From contig DASYAG010000016.1 of the NCBI GenBank assembly GCA_036501485.1, positions 1-64,000 on the forward strand: a stretch of 64,000 nucleotides of DNA. Direction: 5' to 3'. Below the pieces are notes generated by a model. That model was not told the origin of the DNA, made no database searches, and worked only from the letters and a program-made list of their open reading frames with translations. This DNA is from PALSA-607 sp036501485 (GTDB lineage: Bacteria > Actinomycetota > Actinomycetes > Acidothermales > Acidothermaceae). The position numbers and the translations under genes are program-made. Positions within the stretch are counted from its first letter, which is position 1. The number at the start of each line of letters is the position of its first letter. Positions 28,433-36,521 of this stretch are shown piece after piece.

Positions 28433-29887
28433 TCAGAACGTCACAGCTGGCCACGTTGCGCCGCCGTTCATTGTCCGCAGCAGTTGCGTAGTCGTGCCGT
28501 TTTCGCCGACCGTGATAGCGAAGCCGACTGAAGTATCGGTGAATCCTAGGAAAGTGACGTCCGAGATCAAAGCGCCGCTCGTCGGTGAGACTGTGGTACC
28601 CGAGATCTTGCTGAGGCGCTGGTTTGCCGCGTCGAAGACGACCGCACTCGTGTCGTCGATCGCTCCTACAGCGACACCGGCCTCGATCTCGATCTTCGCG
28701 GTGTTGTCGACAGGGCTGGGCGTCCAGGTTGCACCCGCGTCCTTCGAGACATACAAGGCCGAGGCGGTGCCGCCGCTCGAGCACTCCGCCCAGATCGCCG
28801 TCTTGGAGTTGGAGAGCGTGCCGCCTAGGTCCTGCTCACAGGGTCCGGTGTGATCGGTGAACGGCTTGCCCGCCGTCCCGATGAGCACGTGCACTTTGTT
28901 GCCTGCATCCGACACCCCTGATGCCATCAACGTGACGGTGCCGTCTTGGTCGACGATGCTCGGCGTTGTTGAGCCAAGGCTGATTGGCAGTGCGACCGGG
29001 GACCACGCCTGCTTTCCCTTGCCATAGCTCGTTGACCACAGTGCGTACTGATCCCTGGTTGCGGGACTGCTCGCGTCGCTACTCGACGCGGTTTGCACGA
29101 TCGCCCACGCGGTGTTGTTCGCTGCGACGAGATCGACGACCCCACCCGCAACGCCATTCACTGCCGCCCACGAGGTGCCGGCATCTGTGGTGGAAAACAA
29201 CTTGGTGCCAAACGTCCAGCCGTCTTTGGCATCACCGAAACGGATCTGCGAGATGGTCGGCGCGTCGGGCGCGAGCTGGATCGGTGCTTGGGCAATGAAC
29301 GCTGGCGGAGTTGTATCTGTGGTGAAGTGCTGTCCACCGTCGGTCGTTTGCTCGAGCGTGCTGATGACCCCGAAGCCGTCCGAGCTGTTGGTGGTCGTGT
29401 AGCCCAGCACCCAATAGTCGTTGAGACCGACAGCGCTTACTGACACGGGAGTAAAGCCGCCGGGCTGGGTCGCCGCCGCGCTTTCTGACGCGAACGGCTG
29501 GATGAGCGGAGCGATCCCCGGCGCGCTGCTAAGCGGTGCAGCCGAGTCCGAAACCGGCGCGGATGCCAGCGCGGATGCAACGCCGAAGCGACCTGCAGTA
29601 GGCGATGCGCTACTGGCAGCTGCGACGGTTGGTGACGGACTTGCCTTGCGCAGAGGGTCGGCGACGTTCGACACATGACCGTGCGGCCGCACTCCAATAG
29701 CGACAGCCGCAATCGCGATGATCGCTACCGCGCCCAATGCGCTGGCGCTCGCGCGTCGTTGCTGGCGTCGACGCGCACCGGCATGAATTCGATCGATCGC
29801 ATCGGGCGGAACAGGTACGCCGAGATTGCGAGAATGCAGGACGTCGCGCAAGCGGCGTTCAAAGTCGTCCGGTGGTTGCTGGGTCAT
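28433..29887 (-). CDS. Membrane-anchored Asp-box (BNR-like) repeat protein, copy 1 (putative anti-sigma component)
   Basis: 484 residues with the same plan as copy 2: cytoplasmic segment ERRLRDVLHSRNLGVPVPPD with a basic RRRQQRR stretch, one membrane segment (about 47-66), a low-complexity linker, and an extracytoplasmic domain with Asp-box repeats (TTDGGQHF, TTDAGTSW, SKDAGATW, TMNGGATW). The start ATG overlaps the sigma factor stop (ATGA at 29884-29887), an arrangement typical of sigma/anti-sigma pairs. No zinc-binding anti-sigma motif (HxxxCxxC) is visible, so an anti-sigma function is only inferred. Confidence 0.78.
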   Translation of the reverse strand: MTQQPPDDFERRLRDVLHSRNLGVPVPPDAIDRIHAGARRRQQRRASASALGAVAIIAIAAVAIGVRPHGHVSNVADPLRKASPSPTVAAASSASPTAGRFGVASALASAPVSDSAAPLSSAPGIAPLIQPFASESAAATQPGGFTPVSVSAVGLNDYWVLGYTTTNSSDGFGVISTLEQTTDGGQHFTTDTTPPAFIAQAPIQLAPDAPTISQIRFGDAKDGWTFGTKLFSTTDAGTSWAAVNGVAGGVVDLVAANNTAWAIVQTASSSDASSPATRDQYALWSTSYGKGKQAWSPVALPISLGSTTPSIVDQDGTVTLMASGVSDAGNKVHVLIGTAGKPFTDHTGPCEQDLGGTLSNSKTAIWAECSSGGTASALYVSKDAGATWTPSPVDNTAKIEIEAGVAVGAIDDTSAVVFDAANQRLSKISGTTVSPTSGALISDVTFLGFTDTSVGFAITVGENGTTTQLLRTMNGGATWPAVTF

Positions 29888-30414
29888 CGGCCGACCCCCT
29901 CGGCCGGTCCGTCAGATTCCGCGAACTGGTACGAGTCGCGGCGAAGCGATGCCAGTGCGCGCGAGGCTTGGCTTTTCACGGTGCCAACCGACGAGCCCAT
30001 CACGGAGGCGATCTGCGCCTCCGACATGTCTTCGTAGTAGCGCAACACGATCACCGTTCGTTGCCGCGGCGGGAGCGCGCGGATTCGATCCCACAACGCC
30101 AGATCCCGGACCACCGGCTCAGAGAGGCCCGCCCCTCGCCGTCCGGCATCTTCAGGCACGTCTAACACCAGCGTCTCGCGACGATGACGTCGCCAGATGC
30201 TTATGTTGCGGTTCACCATGATGCGCCGCACATACCCCTCCGGGTCGCCCTGGTTCTCTACCCGCCCCCAAGCGAGCATCGTTCGCTCTAGCGCGTCCTG
30301 GACGAGGTCGGCTGCGGCATGTGGGCTACCGGTCAAGGCGTGACCAAAACGCAGTAGCTCCGGCATGCGGGCGCGCGCGAACTCGTCGAAGACCTGTCGC
30401 CGCTCCTCGTCCAC
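29884..30414 (-). CDS. ECF RNA polymerase sigma factor (SigE-like family)
   Basis: 176 residues with sigma region 2 (PHAAADLVQDALERTMLAWG) and region 4 (LPPRQRTVIVLRYYEDMSEA, then QIASVMGSSVGTVKSQASRA). Such factors redirect RNA polymerase to stress or surface-response promoters. The start was placed at GTG 30414 (MDEERRQVFDEFARARMPEL), with GTG 30420 as alternative; a 287-residue frame contains an unrelated extension. The stop overlaps the first Asp-box membrane protein gene, so they form an operon with its paralogue. Confidence 0.9.
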   Translation of the reverse strand: MDEERRQVFDEFARARMPELLRFGHALTGSPHAAADLVQDALERTMLAWGRVENQGDPEGYVRRIMVNRNISIWRRHRRETLVLDVPEDAGRRGAGLSEPVVRDLALWDRIRALPPRQRTVIVLRYYEDMSEAQIASVMGSSVGTVKSQASRALASLRRDSYQFAESDGPAEGVGR

Positions 30415-30512
30415 TATCACCCCGAGCTCTTGTACGCATTGACGACGCCGGACGACGCTGGCGGGTTGCACCGGTCGTCCCACAGGTTCCCGGCCGAGCG
30501 TAGAGCTCCCCG

Positions 30513-32171
30513 TCAGGTCGGCAGGCCCTGCGCAAAAGCCAGCAGGTTGCTCGGGTCGGCCGCTGCTTTGACGCTTGTCAGCCGCGCGAGGTTCGCCCCG
30601 TAATAGGCGTGTTGCCAGTCGGCCAGCTTCGGGTCGATGTAGTTCAGGTAGGCGTAGCCGCTCACGTACGGCCGCATCTGTCCGTACAGGCCGTCGAGCC
30701 AGGCCTGGTTCGACGCCACGACGGACGCCGATGCACCGGGCGACCACGGCGCCACGTATTGCAGGCAGGCGAGCTTGTCGCGGTTGAAGAAGGCCGTGTC
30801 GCCTGGTGCGATCGAGTTGATCGCTCCGCCATAGGCGTCGAAGAGCACGCTGCCGCCGGGGAGGTTGAGGGTCTTGCGCTTCTCGATGCCCGCAAGCAGG
30901 ACGTCGACGCCGGCTGACCCCAGGGGGTTAGCGATGAAGTCGGAGCGCGCGTAAGTGGCCTCCCTGCCGAGCTTGCCGCCGGGGTCGATGTCGGCCCGGT
31001 GGCACTCCGTGGTGGTGAGGGTCGCGCAGCCGCCTTCGACGAACATCGTCGACAGGTAGTCGCCGGCTTGCACGTAGCGGGTGGTCATCGGTGCTTTGGA
31101 GGCCGACTGCAACGAGTCGAGCAAGGGCGATAGGCCGGACGGCGAACCGACGAAGACGCCACTCGCGTAGACGTGGGCGGTGTCGAGTGATGATCCGGCG
31201 CCGTCGATGTGCAGGCTCGACCAAAGCTCGTTCGGGGTTGTCGGAAGCCATTCCTGCCAGGCCGTCACAACGTCGTGTGCGTGCGACCAATCCCACCGCA
31301 CAAGGAAGTGCGTGAGGCTCTGCGTGGCGTGCGTTTGAAACTCGAGCGCGGTGACGATGCCGAAGTTTCCACCGCCACCTCCGCGATGCGCCCAATAGAG
31401 GTCAGGCTCGCTGTTTTCCGTGCAGTGGATGGCTTTTCCGTCGACCGTAACGAGGTCGATTGCAGTCACTGCATCGCAGCTGAGTCCGTACTTACGGGCC
31501 AAGACTCCGACGCCGCCGCCGAGAGTCGACCCGGTGATTCCGACGGTGGGACACGAGCCGCCTGCTAGTGCCTGGTTCTGGTTCGCCAGCCCTGCGTAGA
31601 CGTCGACCAAGGTCGCTCCGGCACCGACGGTTGCGCTGTTCGCGCCAGTCACTCTGACCTGCTTCATCGGCGCCAGATTGATGACAAGGCCGGACGTCGT
31701 GGAGTAGCCCGCGTAACTATGGCCACCACTTCGCGCAGCGACCGGCATGCCCGTCGTGCGGATGAACGCGAGACACTTCTGTACGTCTTCGGTGGTCGCG
31801 CATTGTGCAACGGCGGCCGGTCGCACGCCGTCGTAGCGAGTCGAATAGAGACGAGCCGCCGTGAGGTAGCCGGCGTCGGCCGTGCGTAGCAATTTCGAGC
31901 CGAGGGCTTTCGCGAGGGCATCGAGGTCGGCGATCTGTGCGGCCGATGAGACGGCGGGCGACGCCGACGTGACGGTGCTCGCTGGTGCGGAACCGGCGGC
32001 GTTCGTTGCAGTCGCCAGGGCGGACGACGGTTGGGCGGCCGAGGCTGACGGCGTGCCGCTTGACCCAGTTGCTATCGGTGTCCCGGCTGGTGGGGTTCGG
32101 CTTGTACAGCCCTCGAGGGCACCTACCAGGGCGGCGGCGCCAGCTAGTCGAAGGAACTCGCGCCGGTCGAT
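30513..32171 (-). CDS. Berberine-bridge-like FAD oxidase, Tat lipoprotein, ATC start
   Basis: A 552-residue secreted flavoenzyme. The FAD is probably held by two covalent bonds: His151 in RSGGHSYAGYS and Cys207 in GGSCPTVGITG. The C-terminal berberine-bridge part has YLNYIDPKLADWQHAYYGAN. The N-terminus reads DRREFLRLAGAAALVGALEG then Cys, a twin-arginine signal with a lipobox. The in-frame stop is at 32181-32183 and no ATG, GTG or TTG lies between it and the signal; the only fitting initiator is ATC at 32171, 6 bases after GAGGA. A TTG at 31892 would give a 459-residue protein without the signal. The oxidised substrate (sugar or alkaloid-like) is unknown. Confidence 0.8.
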   Translation of the reverse strand: MDRREFLRLAGAAALVGALEGCTSRTPPAGTPIATGSSGTPSASAAQPSSALATATNAAGSAPASTVTSASPAVSSAAQIADLDALAKALGSKLLRTADAGYLTAARLYSTRYDGVRPAAVAQCATTEDVQKCLAFIRTTGMPVAARSGGHSYAGYSTTSGLVINLAPMKQVRVTGANSATVGAGATLVDVYAGLANQNQALAGGSCPTVGITGSTLGGGVGVLARKYGLSCDAVTAIDLVTVDGKAIHCTENSEPDLYWAHRGGGGGNFGIVTALEFQTHATQSLTHFLVRWDWSHAHDVVTAWQEWLPTTPNELWSSLHIDGAGSSLDTAHVYASGVFVGSPSGLSPLLDSLQSASKAPMTTRYVQAGDYLSTMFVEGGCATLTTTECHRADIDPGGKLGREATYARSDFIANPLGSAGVDVLLAGIEKRKTLNLPGGSVLFDAYGGAINSIAPGDTAFFNRDKLACLQYVAPWSPGASASVVASNQAWLDGLYGQMRPYVSGYAYLNYIDPKLADWQHAYYGANLARLTSVKAAADPSNLLAFAQGLPT

Positions 32172-32184
32172 GGGGCGTCCTCAA

Positions 32185-32234
32185 AGGTGTGGGGGCTCGA
32201 AGGTGCAGGGGCTCGCAGAGGTGTGGGCTCGATG
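32185..32234. repeat. Three imperfect 16-18 base tandem repeats
   Basis: Units AGGTGTGGGGGCTCGA (32185-32200), AGGTGCAGGGGCTCGCAG (32201-32218) and AGGTGTGGGCTCGATG (32219-32234) lie directly ahead of the flavoenzyme gene on its 5' side. Their role is unknown. Confidence 0.6.
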
Positions 32235-32355
32235 GGGACGAGTCTCTACCTGGGGACGTCTCGACACCCGGATTGGGTGCATGGCCAGCCACTCGGCGTC
32301 CGGGACTTGTGCCGGGTGGCACGCGGGCCTCGCGTCGGCGAGGCATACTTCCGCC

Positions 32356-32550
32356 GTGCGATTGACAGACTTTTGGGGCCGGATGCGGCAGCACTTTGGG
32401 CCCTCGTACGCGGCGTCCTTCGCTCATGACTTCGTGATGAGCGAGCTCGGGGGGCGAACGATCGACCAGGCGCTGGCCCAGGGCGTCGACGTCCAAGAGA
32501 TCTGGCGGGCGGTCTGCCGAACCGTCGAAGTGGCGCCCAAGCTGCGCTGA
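32356..32550 (+). CDS. DUF3046 family protein
   Basis: A 64-residue protein (RLTDFWGRMRQHFGPSYAAS and DQALAQGVDVQEIWRAVC). DUF3046 proteins are small, helical and specific to actinobacteria, and usually sit just upstream of recA (as Rv2738c does). The GTG start at 32356 gives a length typical of the family; longer frames are rejected. Function is not known. Confidence 0.88.
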   Translation: MRLTDFWGRMRQHFGPSYAASFAHDFVMSELGGRTIDQALAQGVDVQEIWRAVCRTVEVAPKLR

Positions 32551-32620
32551 GCTGTGGCTTCTGGGATGGTGTGTCCCCTGAGGCTCCGTAGCTTTTGCCG
32601 GTCGGCGTGTCGCCGGTCGT

Positions 32621-32636
32621 TCGAACAGGTGTTCGG
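32621..32636. promoter_or_regulatory. SOS box (LexA site) upstream of recA
   Basis: TCGAACAGGTGTTCGG matches the actinobacterial LexA consensus TCGAAC-N4-GTTCGA at 15 of 16 positions. It is 131 bases before the recA ATG. LexA repression of recA with induction by DNA damage is inferred from this site. Confidence 0.85.
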
Positions 32637-32766
32637 TTAATGTCCACAGCTATCGGAGTGGTCCACAGCGGCCGTCCGGCGGCAGGAAAGTGGCATACCT
32701 GGCGCCTAACGTCGTCCACGACCCGAGATTTGCGACCGCAAACGGCGACTGAACGGATGGCGACCC

Positions 32767-33828
32767 ATGGCAGCACCCGACCGCGCGAAGGCCCTTGAGA
32801 ACGCGCTGGCCCAGATCGAGCGCGCGCACGGCAAGGGTTCGGTGATGCGCCTGGGTGACGAGGTGCGGTCGCCGATCGAAGTGATTTCGACCGGCTCAAT
32901 CGCTCTCGATGTCGCGCTCGGCATCGGTGGGTTGCCGCGTGGCCGCATCGTCGAGATCTACGGACCTGAGTCCAGCGGCAAGACCACGCTCGCGCTGCAC
33001 GCAGTCGCGAACGCCCAACGCAATGGCGGCATCGCGGCCTTCATCGATGCCGAGCACGCCCTTGATCCTGAGTACGCAGCCAAGCTCGGCGTCGACAGCG
33101 ACGCATTGCTGGTGTCGCAGCCAGACACCGGCGAGCAGGCGCTCGAGATCGCTGACACGCTGATCCGCTCAGGTGCCATCGACATCATCGTGATCGACTC
33201 GGTCGCCGCATTGGTGCCCCGGGCCGAGATCGAAGGCGAGATGGGTGACAGTCACGTCGGCCTGCAAGCACGGTTGATGAGTCAGGCGTTGCGGAAGATC
33301 ACTGGTGCGTTGAGCAACTCCGGTACAACAGCGATTTTTATCAACCAGCTAAGGGAAAAGATAGGAGTCTTCTTCGGGTCGCCTGAGACAACGACGGGCG
33401 GAAAGGCGCTGAAGTTCTATGCGTCGATCCGCATCGATGTCCGACGCATTGAAACCTTGAAAGACGGCCAAGAGGCCGTCGGTAACCGCACGCGCGCCAA
33501 GGTCGTCAAAAACAAGTGTGCTCCGCCGTTCCGCCAAGCGGAATTCGACATCATTTACAACCAGGGCATCAGCCGCGAAGGCAGCCTTATCGACATGGGT
33601 GTCGACAACGGCATCGTTCGTAAGTCCGGTGCTTGGTACACCTACGAGGGCGACCAGCTCGGTCAGGGTAAAGAGAACTCGCGCAACTTCCTCAAGGACA
33701 ACCCGGACCTTGCGGACGAGATCGAAAAGAAGATCAAAGAGAAGCTCGGTATCGGTCCGCGCATCGACGTTCCGATTGATCTGACCGCGCCCGTGCCCAT
33801 CGACATGCCTGTTCCCGTCGACTTGTGA
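32767..33828 (+). CDS. recA: Recombinase RecA
   Basis: Strand-exchange ATPase for homologous recombination, and co-protease for LexA. Walker A GPESSGKT is at residues 66-73, with VIDSVAALVPRAEIEGE and the L2-containing INQLREKIGVFFGSPETTTG segments typical. 353 residues, no intein. The C-terminal tail has Pro/Val/Asp repeats (VPIDLTAPVPIDMPVPVDL). The start ATG 32767 matches the usual N-terminus. A LexA site lies upstream, and recX overlaps the stop. Confidence 0.98.
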   Translation: MAAPDRAKALENALAQIERAHGKGSVMRLGDEVRSPIEVISTGSIALDVALGIGGLPRGRIVEIYGPESSGKTTLALHAVANAQRNGGIAAFIDAEHALDPEYAAKLGVDSDALLVSQPDTGEQALEIADTLIRSGAIDIIVIDSVAALVPRAEIEGEMGDSHVGLQARLMSQALRKITGALSNSGTTAIFINQLREKIGVFFGSPETTTGGKALKFYASIRIDVRRIETLKDGQEAVGNRTRAKVVKNKCAPPFRQAEFDIIYNQGISREGSLIDMGVDNGIVRKSGAWYTYEGDQLGQGKENSRNFLKDNPDLADEIEKKIKEKLGIGPRIDVPIDLTAPVPIDMPVPVDL

Positions 33829-34547
33829 GCGGGAGCTTCGGCGGCCGGCGCAGTACTTCCGGCCGTCGAAACGACGGCGGTGGTCGGAATGGAGCAAGTG
33901 GCCTCAACGGGACCACTGAGCCAGTTGATCCCGACGAGCCGATGGCCGACCCGACGTCGGTCGCCCGCTCGATCGGGCTCAACCTGCTCGATGCCGCACC
34001 GAAGACGCGCGCGCAGCTCGCTGAGGCGATGCGAAAGCGCGGAGTGCCTGACGACGCCGCGAACGAGGTTCTCGACCGGTTCGAGGAGGTCGGGCTGCTC
34101 GACGACGCTGCGTTCGCCAATGCGTGGGTGACGTCGCGACAGTCCGGCCGCGGACTCGCGCCGCGCGCGCTGAGCAACGAGCTTCGCCAGCGCGGCATTG
34201 CCGAGCCGCTGATCGCCGAAGCGGTTGGCAGCGTCGATAGCGACGACGTCGAGGCCGCCGCCCGAGACCTCGTGACGCGCCGGGCGCGAGCCACTACTGG
34301 CATGCCCAACGCCGTCCGGATGCGCCGGCTGGTCGCCATGCTCAACCGCAAGGGCTACTCCGGCGAACTCGCCGTCAGGGTTGTTCGCGAGGTGCTTGCA
34401 GTCGACGCCGATGAGCTCGCCGACATCGAGCGCGGTGGCGGTGGTGCGCAAGGAATCCGAGGCGCCGGCCGCAACGATGTGGTCGGCGGCGGCCGCGACG
34501 GCGGCCCAAACGATGTCGTCGTGGGGATTTTCGACCGGGGCCACTGA
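33825..34547 (+). CDS. recX: Regulatory protein RecX
   Basis: RecX binds RecA filaments and limits their activity. The 240-residue protein has the three-helix RecX repeats, e.g. LLDAAPKTRAQLAEAMRKRG, VGLLDDAAFANAWVTSRQSG and RMRRLVAMLNRKGYSGELAV. The N-terminal 35 residues are a Gly/Ser/Arg-rich tail and the C-terminal about 30 are Gly-rich, both outside the fold. GTG 33825 overlaps the recA stop (GTGA), so expression is coupled to recA. Confidence 0.93.
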   Translation: MSGSFGGRRSTSGRRNDGGGRNGASGLNGTTEPVDPDEPMADPTSVARSIGLNLLDAAPKTRAQLAEAMRKRGVPDDAANEVLDRFEEVGLLDDAAFANAWVTSRQSGRGLAPRALSNELRQRGIAEPLIAEAVGSVDSDDVEAAARDLVTRRARATTGMPNAVRMRRLVAMLNRKGYSGELAVRVVREVLAVDADELADIERGGGGAQGIRGAGRNDVVGGGRDGGPNDVVVGIFDRGH

Positions 34548-34919
34548 GGCTTCGCCCGACCGGCCCGGCCGGTCGCTTGACCCCCGGTAGGCCCGCGCAT
34601 AGCCTCGATGAATAGTGAGAACTGCCCCGCAACCGCGGGTTTACGACATCTGACATTCGCGACAATTGGTGCTGACGACAGACACTAGGCCCTCGGGCCT
34701 TTGACACGACTCATCCACCCGGCGCAGGCCGCGGCGGTTTCTTTGTAAGGGGTTCGGCGGTAGCCGGCAGTGGACGTTGCCGGTCGTCGTCCAGGCGTGA
34801 GACTCCCACGAGGAGCGTCCACGTCTGGCTTGGTGTTTGTCGTTGTCTTGCCATTGTCGCTCGGTTCTGCGTCGGATGCAGCTTCGCTGCTGCGCCCGGC
34901 ATAGGAAGGAGCCCGGCAC
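34548..34919 (+). other. 372-base intergenic region with terminator and structured rny leader
   Basis: No gene fits here. It holds the recX terminator (34557-34575), a TTGACA at 34701 without a convincing -10, and possible RNA structure at 34770-34822. GTGGACG at 34770-34776 can pair with CGTCCAC at 34816-34822, while part of it can instead pair with CGTCC at 34788-34792. A small hairpin CGTG...CACG (34796-34810) lies between. The rny ribosome site GGAAGGAG ends the region. Confidence 0.5.
34557..34575 (+). terminator. Terminator-like hairpin after recX
   Basis: CGACCGG (34557-34563) and CCGGTCG (34569-34575) form a perfect 7-base stem with a 5-base loop, 10 bases after the recX stop. No T-tract. 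Confidence 0.5.
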
Positions 34920-36512
34920 ATGCCCACGGCGGTCTTGGTCGGGCTGGTCATCGCGATGGCCTTGGTGACGGTTGCCGCGAGCGCCGTTGTGTTTGTCGTC
35001 CTGCGGCGGTCCGCGGCGAGCGAGGCAACGGCGGCGGGAGCGCTCGGACTTGACGCGACCTATGCCGAGCTGGCCGAGTTGCGCGCCCAAGCGCTGGCCG
35101 ACGCGGCCGAGACCCGCCGCCGCGCCCAGGAGCAAGCCGACCTGGTCGAGGACGCTCGAAGGGCGCACGACGCCGAGGTGCAACTACTGAAGGGCGAGCT
35201 CCGAGAGCTCCGCTCCGACCTCGAACGTCGCGAACACCGGCTGGCCGACCGCGAAGCGCGCATCGATGCCCAGCAGCGAGACGTCGAGGTGAAGGAGCGC
35301 GACATCGCCAAGCTCGATTCGGAGGTGACCCGGCGACGTGCCGAGCTCGAAGACGTTGCCGAGGAACGCCGGCTGATTCTGGAGCGCACCGCGGGTCTGA
35401 CCGCCGAGGCTGCGAAGGCCGAGCTGGTCACCACGATGGAGAACCAGGCCAAGCGCGAGGCAGCCATCGTCGTCCGCGATATCGAACGTGCCGCCACCGA
35501 GGACGGCGACCGGCGCGCGCGCAACATCGTGACGCTCGCGATCCAGCGGGTGGCAAGCGAACAGACCGCCGAATCGGTGGTGTCCGTGCTCCACCTGCCG
35601 AGCGACGATATGAAGGGCCGCATCATCGGCCGTGAGGGCCGCAACATCCGGGCGTTCGAGACGGTGACCGGCGTCAACCTGATCATCGACGACACCCCCG
35701 AGGCCGTACTGCTCTCCTGCTTCGATCCGGTGCGCCGCGAGGTGGGTCGCATCACGCTCGAAAAGCTCGTGCTCGATGGCCGGATCCATCCCCACCGCAT
35801 CGAGGAGATCTACGAGCGCAGCGTTGCCGAGGTCGAACAGCTGTGTGCCCGAGCCGGCGAGGACGCGCTCGTCGAGGTAGGCATCACCTCGATCCACCCC
35901 GAGCTGGTCGCGCTGCTCGGCCAGCTGCGGTACCGCACGTCGTACGGCCAGAACGTGTTGAAGCACCTGATCGAATCGGCCCACCTCGCCGGCATCATGG
36001 CCAGCGAACTGCGGCTCGATCAAGCACTCCTGAAGCGGTGTGCGCTGTTGCATGACATCGGCAAGGCGCTGACGCACGAGGTGCAGGGCAGCCACGCGAT
36101 CATCGGCGCCGAAGTGGCCCGCAAGTACGGCGAGAACGACGATGTCGTCCATGCCATCGAGGCGCACCACAACGAGGTCGAGGTCCGCACGATCGAGGCG
36201 GTACTCACCCAGGCCGCAGACGCGATCAGCGGCAGCCGGCCCGGCGCGCGCCGGGAGTCGCTGGAGTCCTACGTCCAGCGACTCGAACGGCTCGAAGAGA
36301 TCGCGACGTCATACGAAGGCGTCGAGAAAGTGTTCGCGATGCAAGCCGGTCGGGAGGTCCGCGTGATGGTGCTGCCCGACCAGGTCGACGACATCCAGGC
36401 GCAGGTTATCGCGCGCGATATCGCCAAGCAGATCGAGGAAGAGCTGACCTACCCAGGTCAGATCAGGGTGACTGTGGTCCGCGAATCGCGCGCCACCGAG
36501 CTGGCTCACTAA
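34920..36512 (+). CDS. rny: Ribonuclease Y
   Basis: RNase Y is a membrane-anchored endonuclease that starts mRNA decay. The 530-residue protein has an N-terminal membrane helix (about 5-27), a long coiled-coil (about 45-190), a KH domain with GRIIGREGRNIRAFE, and an HD domain with HDIGKALTHE. The C-terminal region RLEEIATSYEGVEKVFAMQA is typical. Start ATG 34920 with GGAAGGAG before it. RNase Y is absent from M. tuberculosis, so its place between recX and miaB is a lineage difference (known family distribution). Confidence 0.95.
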   Translation: MPTAVLVGLVIAMALVTVAASAVVFVVLRRSAASEATAAGALGLDATYAELAELRAQALADAAETRRRAQEQADLVEDARRAHDAEVQLLKGELRELRSDLERREHRLADREARIDAQQRDVEVKERDIAKLDSEVTRRRAELEDVAEERRLILERTAGLTAEAAKAELVTTMENQAKREAAIVVRDIERAATEDGDRRARNIVTLAIQRVASEQTAESVVSVLHLPSDDMKGRIIGREGRNIRAFETVTGVNLIIDDTPEAVLLSCFDPVRREVGRITLEKLVLDGRIHPHRIEEIYERSVAEVEQLCARAGEDALVEVGITSIHPELVALLGQLRYRTSYGQNVLKHLIESAHLAGIMASELRLDQALLKRCALLHDIGKALTHEVQGSHAIIGAEVARKYGENDDVVHAIEAHHNEVEVRTIEAVLTQAADAISGSRPGARRESLESYVQRLERLEEIATSYEGVEKVFAMQAGREVRVMVLPDQVDDIQAQVIARDIAKQIEEELTYPGQIRVTVVRESRATELAH

Positions 36513-36521
36513 GGAGATCGC

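Noticed and set aside
34548..34919. Possible T-box, tRNA or riboswitch before rny
   Set aside because: No T-box sequence, CCA end or known aptamer core was found; only generic stems.
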